NCBI GenBank assembly: GCA_020633415.1 | Contig: JACKDQ010000002.1 | Coordinates: 744,001 to 808,000, forward strand | Reading direction: 5' to 3' | DNA from: Deltaproteobacteria bacterium | Lineage (GTDB): Bacteria > Myxococcota_A > Polyangia > GCA-2747355 | DNA: 64,000 bases | Shown here: positions 42,107-51,142 of the stretch, piece by piece | Position numbering within the stretch: position 1 is the stretch's first letter | How the letters are laid out: each line of letters starts with the position of its first letter | Translations under genes and position numbers: made by a program | Notes under the pieces: generated by a model | Databases searched by the model: none | What the model was told of the DNA's origin: nothing | What the model saw: only the letters and a program-made list of their open reading frames with translations

Positions 42107-42805
42107 CTACTCGATCACCGCCCAGTGAAAATGGTTGTAGTGCGCGCGATCGCTGTCCGGCGTGAGGATGCGATCGAAGATCTTCGCCTTGCTCAACGCG
42201 CAGTGCAAACGGTTGAGTGGTTGAACGGCGCGCGTGCAAGGCACACCGCGGGCAAAGTCCTGCTCGACGGTCAAGACCCGCTCGGCGAAGACAAAGCGAT
42301 GAACATCGATCGCTAAGCCGGCAGTATGGCGGCTAGCTCGACCACTCGGCAGGCGACGACGACGAGAATAGGCGTTAGAAAACACCGCCACCCGCACACC
42401 ATGCTTGCCCAAGATCTTAGCCGTGCGGCGTAGCGCGTCGAGCAGGCGACAGTCGGCGAGCAGCGAACCTCGTCGAGCAAAGGGCCGAAATTCGACACCA
42501 GCAAGCCTGCCACGCAAGAGCAACGGGTTTGCCACCGAGGCCGGTGGGTGAGCGGGAACGCGATAGCGCACGGCAGCGCGCTTGAGCCGCAACAGGCACG
42601 CCAGACGGTCGCGCTCGCGCTTTCGTGCACGACTCGGATTCTCGTAGCTCTCTTGGCGACCAGACCGGCCACGAGTAGCGTGACAAGCACCGCTTAAGCA
42701 GATCGTCAGCAACGCCGTCACACAGACGCGTGCAACGGTACTGCGGTTCGTAGATGGGATCGGCGAGCACGTTCGGTGCGCGCCGAAGCGCGAAGGCGAA
42801 GTCAT
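42107..42805 (-). CDS. Extensin-like (DUF882/YcbK-neighbour type) lipoprotein
   Basis: The protein is 232 residues. The signal peptide has a lipobox LSGAC (Cys at about residue 41). The C-terminal half has the extensin-like metal motif: SNAYSRRRRLPSGRASRHTAGLAIDVHRF and DRAHYNHFHWAVIE, the H...D.H and HYNHFH sets of LAS-type zinc peptidases (extensin-like/Pfam extensin_2). Such proteins are predicted to cut or bind peptidoglycan. A Cys pair frames the middle (PCTRAVQPLNRLHCAL). It is on the minus strand upstream of (and possibly independent from) the DUF362 gene. Confidence 0.8.
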   Translation of the reverse strand: MTSPSRFGAHRTCSPIPSTNRSTVARVCVTALLTICLSGACHATRGRSGRQESYENPSRARKRERDRLACLLRLKRAAVRYRVPAHPPASVANPLLLRGRLAGVEFRPFARRGSLLADCRLLDALRRTAKILGKHGVRVAVFSNAYSRRRRLPSGRASRHTAGLAIDVHRFVFAERVLTVEQDFARGVPCTRAVQPLNRLHCALSKAKIFDRILTPDSDRAHYNHFHWAVIE

Positions 42806-42889
42806 ACGGTTGTATTTTGAACCAGCCGTCTAGCGCGGCGCCGATTTTCCTCTGCGGGGCGCCAGCGTGCCAACGACCGCGCGGACCGG

Positions 42890-44164
42890 CTAGCGCAGGC
42901 TGGCACGGCGCAAACGCGTCGCAACCTCGGGAGCCTCGATCAAGGCCGTACCGATTAAGCCGAACGACGTCAGCAGCGCACGCAAGCCAGTTCGCTCGAG
43001 CTCATGCACAGCGCCGCCGACATCGATAAAGCCCTTCTCGTCGGCATCAACGGTTTCCCAGTTGGCGAATAATCGCCCCCAGTCGCTTTGCAGCACTTGA
43101 TGCATGCGCTTTTTCGCATAGAGCGGATACCAGAAGCTGTCGTGGTAAACCACGCTCGCCAAATATGACCAGGGCGCGAGCACTGTCTTTAGCGACCACT
43201 CCAGCGGCGCCTTCAGCGGTCCCCAATAGATCTTGTGCTGCATCTTCGAAGCGAAGGTCATCTCGCGGAACGGCCCATCGAAATGCCAGTTTTCTGCCGC
43301 GGCATCTTCGTCGCCAACGATCTCGATATCTTTCGGGTCACCGCAGCCGAGGCCACGTTCGTGGGCGATGCGAATGAAATCGATCGACATCGGGTCGAGG
43401 CCCATCATTTTGGCTGCGATCGCATCGATCGCGACTTGGTCGGAGCTGGCCAAGATCACGTTCTTGACATGCGGTACCATGCAACGCGGACCCGGACCAT
43501 CACCGGCAAACGTCCCATCCATCACGGCAAACACACCGCGATGCAGCTTTTTTTGAATCATCAGCAGATCGACAAGCGTCTCGTGAATCACCGGATGGGT
43601 CCAGTGGCGATGCTCGTTGAGCAACCCACCAAAAGCGTTTTTCATCGCACCAGTCGTCGTGGTGAAGATGTGCGTCTTGACCGTCGGCAAGTGAATGATG
43701 TTTTCGCCGATGAAACGCTTGGGGATCGAAAACCCATCGGGGTAAACCTTATTCAGCACGAGAAACTGGTCGGCCAATGCGCCGACGGCCGTGCGAATAT
43801 CGATCCACTCTTCACCCTCATAGAGGTGAACGTTGCGCAGCCCGTGCTTTTCGATCACGTTGAGCTGCTTGTTCTCGCGCTCGCCGAGATGCGCGTCGAT
43901 CACCACCGTGCGATTGTGACAGCCATGGATCAGCTCGCGATCGAAGCCATCGCGCAGCATCGCGCCGATCACCCCCTCGAGCTGCCAAGGCGTCGTCGAA
44001 CTTCCTGGGTAAAAGAAGTGCCAGGAGATGTTGATCTTTAGCGCTGTATCGGCCGACTTGTCGACGACCGACTGGTAGTCGGCCAAGTTGAGCAGCCGGT
44101 GATAGTCCTCGAGCACCGTTCGTGGCGAGGTTCTCAGTACCGCGACTTTGCCTGTTTGTCCCAT
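42890..44164 (-). CDS. DUF362-family protein
   Basis: The protein is 424 residues; ATG 44164 has TAGGAG upstream. It matches the DUF362 plan: an N-terminal alpha/beta domain, the conserved HLPTVKTHIFTTTTGAMKNAFGGL segment, HETLVDLLMIQKKLHRGVFAVMDGTFAGDGPGPR, and KNVILASSDQVAIDAIAAKMMGLDP. DUF362 proteins are often found with iron-sulfur or maturation systems; no ferredoxin domain is attached here. The C-terminal 120 residues are specific to this protein. It lies 105 bases after tryptophanase on the same strand, so it may be part of that unit. Function unknown. Confidence 0.9.
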   Translation of the reverse strand: MGQTGKVAVLRTSPRTVLEDYHRLLNLADYQSVVDKSADTALKINISWHFFYPGSSTTPWQLEGVIGAMLRDGFDRELIHGCHNRTVVIDAHLGERENKQLNVIEKHGLRNVHLYEGEEWIDIRTAVGALADQFLVLNKVYPDGFSIPKRFIGENIIHLPTVKTHIFTTTTGAMKNAFGGLLNEHRHWTHPVIHETLVDLLMIQKKLHRGVFAVMDGTFAGDGPGPRCMVPHVKNVILASSDQVAIDAIAAKMMGLDPMSIDFIRIAHERGLGCGDPKDIEIVGDEDAAAENWHFDGPFREMTFASKMQHKIYWGPLKAPLEWSLKTVLAPWSYLASVVYHDSFWYPLYAKKRMHQVLQSDWGRLFANWETVDADEKGFIDVGGAVHELERTGLRALLTSFGLIGTALIEAPEVATRLRRASLR

Positions 44165-44269
44165 CGGCAAGGCTCCTACGCGGTTGGGTATACCACCTCA
44201 ACTCCGCCCACGACAGCTACCGATCGCCTTGACCGCACGGTCAAACCAGGCATCCGGGCGGCCTGCGGC

Positions 44270-45616
44270 TCAAACCCAGTCGAAACGGGCGGTGAAATGG
44301 CGCAGCGTCGGCGGCTCCCAGGTAATGCGCATGCCAGAGATCTCCTCGCGGCGGCGATAAACCTGCTCGACGACCTCGACGACGTAATCCATATGACTCT
44401 GGGTGTAGACGCGGCGAGGAATCGCCAAGCGCACCAGATCATGTTGCGCCGCCTTGCCAAACATCACGCCACCGATTTCGACCGAGCGCACACCGCCCTC
44501 CCGGTAAAGCTCGACAGCCAACGCCTGTCCGGGAAATTGTTCGGTGGGAACATGAGGTAGAAACTGACGCGCGTCGAGATAGATCGCATGACCGCCGACC
44601 GGCAACATGATCGGCACGCCCAACTGGCTGACGTGGCGCCCAACGTAACGCGTGCTGGCTAAGCGATAAGCAAGGTAGTCTTCGTCGAGAATCTCGCCGA
44701 GACCGCAAGCGATCGCTTCAAGGTCGCGCCCCGCCATACCGCCGTAGGTCGGAAAGCCTTCGGTGAGGATCAAATTGTTACGCATCCGCTCAGCCACGTT
44801 GGAGTCGTTGGTAGCGACGAAGCCGCCGATGTTGACCAAGGCATCTTTCTTCGCGCTCATCGTGCAGCCGTCGGCCAGCTGGAACATCTCTTGGGCGATT
44901 TCGCGCACCGAGCGCTCGCTTTGGCCAGGCTCTTTGAGCTTGATCAGGTAGGCGTTTTCAGCGAAACGCGCCGCATCGAGATACAGCGGGATGCCGTTGG
45001 CGCGACAGATCTCGGACGTTCGCCGCAGATTCTCGAGCGACACGGGCTGCCCGCCACCGGTGTTGTTGGTCACCGTGATCATCACCAGCGGGATTTTTTG
45101 CCGCCCCTGGCGATCGATCGTCTGCTGCAGCCGCTCGAGGTCGATGTTGCCCTTGAACGGGTACTTGCTCTGCAAAGCCGCGGCCTCGCTGCACGGCAAG
45201 TCGAGGGCCACCGCCCCTCCTGCTTCAACATTGGCGCGCGTGGTATCGAAATGACTGTTGTTGGGAATCACGTCACCAGCGGTCGCCGTCGAAGCAAACA
45301 AAATGCGCTCCGCAGCGCGGCCCTGATGGGTCGGAATGATGTTCTCATAGCCGGTCAGATCTTTGACCGCCTCCTCGAAGCGAAAGAAACTGCGCGCTCC
45401 AGCGTAGCTCTCGTCGCCGCGCATCATCGCACCCCATTGCGCTGCCGACATCGCTGAGGTACCGCTGTCGGTTAACAGGTCGATGATCACGTCCTCAGCG
45501 CGCACCTGAAACAGGTTGAAACTGGCGCGACGAAGGATCGCTTCGCGCTCATCAGCCGTGGTCATTCTGATCGGCTCAACAACTTTGACGCGAAACGGCT
45601 CGATAATCGTCTTCAC
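44270..45616 (-). CDS. tnaA: Tryptophanase (tryptophan indole-lyase)
   Basis: The 448-residue PLP enzyme splits tryptophan to indole, pyruvate and ammonia. GTG 45616 has GAGGGTGAG upstream. The PLP-lysine motif TMSAKKDALVNIGG puts the Schiff-base Lys at 257. Three positions separate it from tyrosine phenol-lyase: Asp124 in HFDTT (TPL has Thr), Ile381 in VEIGG (TPL has Arg) and His440 in RHFTARF (TPL has Phe), all as in TnaA. Slightly shorter than E. coli (471) because a loop is missing. It starts nine bases after the formylglutamase stop. No TnaC-like leader is seen. Indole release could be a signal. Confidence 0.96.
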   Translation of the reverse strand: MKTIIEPFRVKVVEPIRMTTADEREAILRRASFNLFQVRAEDVIIDLLTDSGTSAMSAAQWGAMMRGDESYAGARSFFRFEEAVKDLTGYENIIPTHQGRAAERILFASTATAGDVIPNNSHFDTTRANVEAGGAVALDLPCSEAAALQSKYPFKGNIDLERLQQTIDRQGRQKIPLVMITVTNNTGGGQPVSLENLRRTSEICRANGIPLYLDAARFAENAYLIKLKEPGQSERSVREIAQEMFQLADGCTMSAKKDALVNIGGFVATNDSNVAERMRNNLILTEGFPTYGGMAGRDLEAIACGLGEILDEDYLAYRLASTRYVGRHVSQLGVPIMLPVGGHAIYLDARQFLPHVPTEQFPGQALAVELYREGGVRSVEIGGVMFGKAAQHDLVRLAIPRRVYTQSHMDYVVEVVEQVYRRREEISGMRITWEPPTLRHFTARFDWV

Positions 45617-45625
45617 GACTCACCC

Positions 45626-46345
45626 TCAAGGGATATTCAATCCCAGTTTTTCAAGCGCCTCGACCAGGCGCTCCGCAACGGCCTCCGCAGCCTGCTGATC
45701 TGCGATCAGGTCTTGTCTGATCTCGATCTCGAGATAAGGCAGGTTGGCGCGACGCCCGGCACGCCAGACGGAGTAGATGTATTTGCCTTCAGCACCCGAA
45801 TACGGCGCGTTATGAGCGACGATGAAACCAAGATCGGAGAGTATTCGCGCTAGTCGGGCAGCGCGCTCGGGCCAACGATCATAGAGCAAACCGAGCTCCA
45901 TCTCCCGACGCTGCTCACCAAGAACCGGCGTAAACGAGTGCAGCGAGATCAGCTGTTGCGCAAAAGGGCTAGCGTCGACACAGCGGTCAACAGCCCGATG
46001 ATACGCATCATACAGCCGACGACGCTCAGCGAGCGCGTCATCGCTCAGCGCGCGATTAAACGGCAGTTCTTGACCATCGACGACGGCCGGAATGCAATCG
46101 GCTTGACCAAATTTGCGGTTTACGTCGCAAAGCAAGCGGCTGTGCAAACACAGCACCGCTGGCCCATCGAGCAGTGCGGCCATCTTGCGTGTCACCCAGG
46201 CGATGCCGATGTCATAGCCGCGATGGGAGGCCAGCAGGCGAGGGTCGATCTGCAGCGGCAACGGCACGTCGTGGCCAGCGTGCTCGCAGAGCAGCACCGT
46301 CGCCCCCGCGCCCGCTAACGTTTCAACGGTCTGCCGATTTTCCAT
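45626..46345 (-). CDS. N-formylglutamate amidohydrolase-family protein
   Basis: The protein is 239 residues from ATG 46345. FGase signatures: VLLCEHAGHDVPLPL, HRGYDIGIAWVTRKMAALLDGPAVLCLHSRLLCDVNR, and LISLHSFTPVLGEQRREMELGLLYDR (zinc ligands in HAG/HSF). These hydrolases cut N-formylglutamate from the histidine-degradation path or related N-acyl amino acids. Its 3' end lies nine bases before tnaA on the same strand, so the two are co-transcribed. No other hut gene is in the window, so its substrate here may not be the histidine intermediate. Confidence 0.9.
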   Translation of the reverse strand: MENRQTVETLAGAGATVLLCEHAGHDVPLPLQIDPRLLASHRGYDIGIAWVTRKMAALLDGPAVLCLHSRLLCDVNRKFGQADCIPAVVDGQELPFNRALSDDALAERRRLYDAYHRAVDRCVDASPFAQQLISLHSFTPVLGEQRREMELGLLYDRWPERAARLARILSDLGFIVAHNAPYSGAEGKYIYSVWRAGRRANLPYLEIEIRQDLIADQQAAEAVAERLVEALEKLGLNIP

Positions 46346-46469
46346 CGACGGCACCGTATCACGACCGGCCACCGCTTTGCGCCGTCGATGAGCACCGGCC
46401 AAATAACTTAGCCAACCGCGATTTATCCCGCGAATCGGCGCGCTTACGCTACAATAGGGCACCAGAGTC

Positions 46470-48029
46470 ATGATTTGGTTTCGAGACGGCATTGCCTGGG
46501 CAGCAAGCATCGCTGAGCTTGCCAGCCAACGGGAAAACATCGGTCACGGCGTGCTGATGGTTCAGCTGCAGGCCGGCGTCGAGCCTCCCGCACAAAACAG
46601 CCACTTGCGGGTCGAGCTGATCGCCGAGCAGCATCGAATCGGCCCTTTCGATGCGCTGGTGCTGCGCTGCGAGAACGCCCATCTCTACCTTGAGTTGCCC
46701 AGCCCGATCCGCCCGAAGATCGCGGAACTGGTCGCGCCACGCCTGCGCAGCGCGACATCTGAGCTGGCAGCAATTGCTGCCACGCCCAAAGAGGCCCGCG
46801 AGCGCCGCTTGACCACCGGTGCCCATCGCGCCCTAGCGATCGGATCGCTAACCGGTCAGCTCGCCGGCACCCTCGGTCTCGGCCTGCTCGGCGAGCTATT
46901 TGACGAGACCCCCGTCGCCAAGCCACCGGTGCGCTGCTCATTGCTTCAGTTGTTCGCCTTCCTCGCCCAGCAGCGCGCGACCGGATCGCTGGCGATCCGC
47001 TCAGCGAACTACACCAAGCGCATCGGTCTGCGTAGTGGCACGCCAGTTAGCGTTTTGGTCACACCGATCAAAGAAGACGAGCAGCTCGGTCAGCTGCTGC
47101 TCAAGGCGAGATTGATCTCGCCGCAAAAACTCGGCGAGGTTACCCGTCGTGCCGCGAAGACCAGGGTCTCGATCGGCGCAGCCTTGGTCGAGAGCGGCGT
47201 GATCGAGGAGGACCAACTGGGCAAGGCGCTGACCCATCAGGCCTTCCGTCGGCTTGAAGATCTCTTTTACTGGACCGACGCAACCTACGACTTCACGCCA
47301 GCCGAGCAGGTCACCGAGGGCGCTCAACAGCCGATCCCTCTGCCACGCCTGCGCCAAGAACTAGCGTCGTCGCTACTGCGGCGCAGTCGACTCGCCGACC
47401 TTCAGGTGGTGCTCGAATCTCACAACGAGCAATACGTCGCGCTGCGCCCTGGCTCGGGCGAAGATCTCAAGCGGTTGATCCTTCAGCGCCGAACACTAGA
47501 TGTTTGCCAAAAGATCTTCGACGGCGAACGAACGCTTCGCCAAGCGCTAACCGCCTCAATCCTCGGCAGACCCAAGACGGTGCAACTGGTGCTCTACCTC
47601 GAGGCGGCTGGCGTTCTGGAGTTTCACAGCGATGCGCTAACCGAGCCGACACGAGAAACGATCAGTGAACGCTTGCGCAACATCACTGCGCTTAACGCCT
47701 TCCAGCGCCTGGGCCTCCCCTACACCGTTCATGCGAGTGAGATTGAGGCTGCGCACCGTCGCCGGCAGGCCCCCTACAAGCCCGGGGGGAAGATCCACGA
47801 GATCGACACCGTCGCAGCAACGCGGATTCTTGCACTGTTCGATGAAGCCCGCGATCGGTTGATCGTACAGAACAACCGCGTCCGTTATCGCAACCATTTG
47901 CTGGGTTCGGAGAAGCTCGCCCTGCTCGCCACGTTGGTCGAGCAGCGCCGCGAGTACGCCCTACTCACTGAAAAAAGAAAACTCGCCGAGCAACTCGACC
48001 AAATTGCCAGCGAGCTTCGCGCCTCTTGA
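46470..48029 (+). CDS. DUF4388/PATAN-type protein with J-like segment lacking HPD
   Basis: The protein is 519 residues. The middle part (about residues 155-300) has the DUF4388-like pattern QRATGSLAIRSANYTKRIGLRSGTPVSVL with SALVESGVIEEDQLGKALTHQAFRRLEDLFYW-type helices, known from myxobacterial regulatory proteins. The C-terminal 110 residues begin NAFQRLGLPYTVHASEIEAAHRRRQAPYKPG, which aligns with DnaJ helix I-II, but the HPD is replaced (YKPGG). So it cannot stimulate DnaK ATPase in the standard way, though it could dock. A TACAAT box sits 14 bases before ATG 46470. It is upstream of clpB and dnaJ on the same strand. Domain boundaries are approximate. Confidence 0.7.
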   Translation: MIWFRDGIAWAASIAELASQRENIGHGVLMVQLQAGVEPPAQNSHLRVELIAEQHRIGPFDALVLRCENAHLYLELPSPIRPKIAELVAPRLRSATSELAAIAATPKEARERRLTTGAHRALAIGSLTGQLAGTLGLGLLGELFDETPVAKPPVRCSLLQLFAFLAQQRATGSLAIRSANYTKRIGLRSGTPVSVLVTPIKEDEQLGQLLLKARLISPQKLGEVTRRAAKTRVSIGAALVESGVIEEDQLGKALTHQAFRRLEDLFYWTDATYDFTPAEQVTEGAQQPIPLPRLRQELASSLLRRSRLADLQVVLESHNEQYVALRPGSGEDLKRLILQRRTLDVCQKIFDGERTLRQALTASILGRPKTVQLVLYLEAAGVLEFHSDALTEPTRETISERLRNITALNAFQRLGLPYTVHASEIEAAHRRRQAPYKPGGKIHEIDTVAATRILALFDEARDRLIVQNNRVRYRNHLLGSEKLALLATLVEQRREYALLTEKRKLAEQLDQIASELRAS

Positions 48030-48080
48030 CGGGGGATGATCCGGATTTAAGTTGGGATGTGTTTGTGAGGGGAGCAGCGC

Positions 48081-48527
48081 ATGAGCGGACCGAAACGCTA
48101 CCGTCTGGTTCTAGCCGAAGAAGCTGAAACATTACCGGCTGTTTATCGGCGACCGCGGCGATTGCGACCGGTCTATATCCAGCGTCCGGCAGACCCGCTG
48201 GAAACACTGATCGAGGCGTTCATCGCGCTAAACCGCCGTGGCGAGGGGGACCGTGCCTGGGCACCTTCGCTGGCGGACAACGCGATCTCGTTCTTGCTCG
48301 ATGGTGTCGCCGACGCGATCACCCTCGAACGCAGCGACGGCGGCCAGATCTTTCGCAACCGCGCAGCCCAACAGCGCCCGCAAAAGACCCGGCGGCCGGT
48401 GCCACTGGAAGAGCTTGAAGAGAACGGCGTCCGCATCGAACGCCGCTGTATGGTGTTCGAGCTCGACGGGGCGCGCTACATGTTGGAAATCGTGCGCGAG
48501 CTGCCGGCTGGCGGACCCCAGAAGTAA
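48081..48527 (+). CDS. Conserved-looking small protein, function unknown
   Basis: The protein is 148 residues; ATG 48081 has GAGGGGAG seven bases before it. It is soluble, with a basic N-terminal part (RRPRRLRPVYIQRP), a central helix-strand region (PLETLIEAFIALNRR, ISFLLDGVADAITLER) and a C-terminal beta part (GVRIERRCMVFELDGARYMLEIVRELP). No family recognised. It lies 14 bases before clpB, in the same run, so a link to stress or proteostasis is possible but only by position. Confidence 0.7.
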   Translation: MSGPKRYRLVLAEEAETLPAVYRRPRRLRPVYIQRPADPLETLIEAFIALNRRGEGDRAWAPSLADNAISFLLDGVADAITLERSDGGQIFRNRAAQQRPQKTRRPVPLEELEENGVRIERRCMVFELDGARYMLEIVRELPAGGPQK

Positions 48528-48541
48528 GAGGAGTAGCTCCG

Positions 48542-51136
48542 ATGAGACTCGATCGCCTGACCGTTCGTTCGCGGGACGCACTCGCTACTGCCGAGTCGGT
48601 TGCGCGACGCAGAAACCATCAAGAAGTCCATAGCACCCATCTCTTGGCAGCGCTGCTTGAGCAGAGTGACGGCATGACCGTGCCGATCCTCGAGAAGGCT
48701 GGGGCGGCGCTCTCTCGAATACGCGAGCAGCTCGATCGCAAGCTCAATGGGTATCCCAACGTCAGCGGTGCCGACACCTACATCGGCCGAGACCTCAAGG
48801 TATGTCTTGACGGCGCGTTCTCGGCGGCCGACCAGCTCAAGGACGACTATGTTTCGACCGAGCATTTCCTGCTGGCGATGCTTGATGAGAAAACCAAGCC
48901 CGATGCCGGCCAGCTGCTGCGCGACGCAGGGGTCGACGAGGAAACGCTGCGGCGCGCGCTAGCCGAAATCCGCGGCAACCAGCGGGTCACTGACCCAGAC
49001 CCGGAAGGCAAATATCAAGCGTTAGAGCGCTACACCACCGATCTAACCGAGCTCGCCCGCCAAGGGAAACTCGATCCAGTGATCGGTCGCGACGATGAGA
49101 TTCGTCGCGCGATGCAGGTGCTGTCGCGCCGTACAAAGAACAACCCGGTTCTGATCGGCGAGCCCGGCGTCGGCAAGACGGCGATCGTCGAAGGGATCGC
49201 CATACGCATCACCGACAAAGACGTGCCAGACAGTCTGGTCGATAAGCGTGTGCTCTCGCTCGACCTTGGAGCGCTCGTCGCGGGTGCCAAGTACCGCGGC
49301 GAATTCGAAGATCGCCTCAAAGCTGTGCTCAAAGAGATCACTTCGGCCGACGGCAAGGTAATTCTCTTCGTCGATGAGATGCACACGCTGGTCGGCGCGG
49401 GTGCGGGCGAAGGTGCCCAGGACGCCGCGAACATGCTGAAGCCAGCGCTGGCCCGCGGTCAGCTGCGTTGCATCGGCGCGACAACGCTCGACGAGTACCG
49501 CAAGCACGTCGAAAAGGACAAAGCTCTCGAACGCCGCTTCCAGCCGGTTTACATCGGTGAACCGTCGATCGATGACACGCTGGCGATCCTGCGTGGGCTC
49601 AAGCAGAAGTACGAAGTACACCACGGCATTCGCATTCAAGACGCCGCGTTGGTCGCCGCGGCGCGGCTATCGCAGCGTTACATCGCCGATCGCTTCTTGC
49701 CCGACAAGGCGATCGATCTGATCGACGAAGCGGCCAGCCGACTGAAGATGGAGATCGAAAGCGTCCCCGCTGAAATCGATGACCTGCAGCGTCAGGTCGT
49801 CCGCCTGCAGATCGAAGAGCAGGCGATGCGCTTGGAGAAGGACGCAAATTCCGAACTGCGTGCCGAAGCGCTCAAGGACGAGATCGCCGAGCTCACTCGT
49901 CGTGTGACAGCGATGCGCACCGTCTGGCAGGAGCAACGCGACTTGGTGCTACAGCTCAAAGAAGCGACGAGCACTGAAGATGCGCTGCATACCGAAGTCG
50001 ATCAAGCGCAGCGCGCCGGAGACCTGCAGCGTGCTGCAGAACTGACGTATGGTCGTATCCCCGAGCTAAAGCGTCGCCAAGAAGCGTTGACCGAGCAGCT
50101 CGATCGACTGCGAGCCAGCGAAGGCTCTTTCTTGCGCGAGGAAGTTACCGAGGAGGACATCGCCCGGGTGATCGCACGCTGGACCGGAATCCCCGTCGAG
50201 CGAATGATCGAGGGCGAGAGCGAGCGACTATTGAAGATGGAAGATCGGCTGCGCACAAGAGTTGTCGGTCAAGAAGATGCGGTTTCCGCGATCTCTCGCG
50301 CGATCCGCTTGGCGCGCACCGGCTTACAGGACCCGAACCGTCCGCTGGGATCTTTCCTGCTACTCGGACCAACGGGCGTCGGCAAAACCGAGCTGGCACG
50401 CGCGCTCGCTGAGTTTCTCTTCGATGACGAGCGCAACATGGTCCGCCTGGACATGAGCGAATACATGGAGAAGCACACCGTTAGCCGCTTGGTCGGGGCT
50501 CCGCCGGGCTACGTCGGCTACGACGAGGGTGGGCAACTCACCGAGGCGGTGCGACGACGCCCGTACAGCGTGGTTCTCCTCGACGAAATCGAAAAGGCTC
50601 ACGGCGATGTGTTCAATGTGTTGCTGCAAGTCCTCGACGACGGGCGGCTGACCGATGGCCATGGCAGAACCACCGATTTTCGGAATACAATTCTGATCAT
50701 GACGTCGAATGTGGGTAGCGACCATATTCTCGAGCTCGACCAAAAGAGCGAAATCGAAGCGCGCTGCAACGAAGCGCTACGCCGCGCGTTCCGACCCGAG
50801 TTCATAAATCGCATCGATGCGACGCTGATCTTCAACCGGCTGACGCCAGAAGACGTACGCAGCATCGTCGAAATTCAGATCAAGCGAGTCAGAGCGTTGC
50901 TCGATGCGCGTCAAATCGCACTCTCGCTCTCCGACGGCGCACAGCAATATCTGGCCGAGATCGGTTTCGATCGTGCCTTCGGCGCTCGTCCACTCAAGCG
51001 AGCAATTCGCCAAAAACTGCTTGAGCCACTGTCGGAGAAGATACTCGCGGGTGAGATCAAGGACGGCGACGCCGTGCGGGTTGACAAGGAAGACGACGCA
51101 CTAACGTTGCGCGCCATCACACCGGTGGCAGCCTAG
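48542..51136 (+). CDS. clpB: ATP-dependent disaggregase ClpB
   Basis: The 864-residue Hsp100 chaperone rescues aggregated proteins with DnaK/DnaJ. Plan: N-domain (about 1-145), first AAA+ module with Walker A GEPGVGKTAIVEG (Gly206, Lys212) and Walker B ILFVDEMHTLVGAGAGEGAQD, middle coiled-coil M-domain (about 410-520, QRQVVRLQIEEQAMRLEKD...), second AAA+ with GPTGVGKTELARALAEFLF, pore loop YMEKHTVSRLVGAPPGYVGYDEGG, and the C-terminal D2 small domain. Length fits E. coli (857). AGAGGAG precedes ATG 48542. The dnaJ gene follows after six bases. Confidence 0.98.
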   Translation: MRLDRLTVRSRDALATAESVARRRNHQEVHSTHLLAALLEQSDGMTVPILEKAGAALSRIREQLDRKLNGYPNVSGADTYIGRDLKVCLDGAFSAADQLKDDYVSTEHFLLAMLDEKTKPDAGQLLRDAGVDEETLRRALAEIRGNQRVTDPDPEGKYQALERYTTDLTELARQGKLDPVIGRDDEIRRAMQVLSRRTKNNPVLIGEPGVGKTAIVEGIAIRITDKDVPDSLVDKRVLSLDLGALVAGAKYRGEFEDRLKAVLKEITSADGKVILFVDEMHTLVGAGAGEGAQDAANMLKPALARGQLRCIGATTLDEYRKHVEKDKALERRFQPVYIGEPSIDDTLAILRGLKQKYEVHHGIRIQDAALVAAARLSQRYIADRFLPDKAIDLIDEAASRLKMEIESVPAEIDDLQRQVVRLQIEEQAMRLEKDANSELRAEALKDEIAELTRRVTAMRTVWQEQRDLVLQLKEATSTEDALHTEVDQAQRAGDLQRAAELTYGRIPELKRRQEALTEQLDRLRASEGSFLREEVTEEDIARVIARWTGIPVERMIEGESERLLKMEDRLRTRVVGQEDAVSAISRAIRLARTGLQDPNRPLGSFLLLGPTGVGKTELARALAEFLFDDERNMVRLDMSEYMEKHTVSRLVGAPPGYVGYDEGGQLTEAVRRRPYSVVLLDEIEKAHGDVFNVLLQVLDDGRLTDGHGRTTDFRNTILIMTSNVGSDHILELDQKSEIEARCNEALRRAFRPEFINRIDATLIFNRLTPEDVRSIVEIQIKRVRALLDARQIALSLSDGAQQYLAEIGFDRAFGARPLKRAIRQKLLEPLSEKILAGEIKDGDAVRVDKEDDALTLRAITPVAA

Positions 51137-51142
51137 AGCAAA

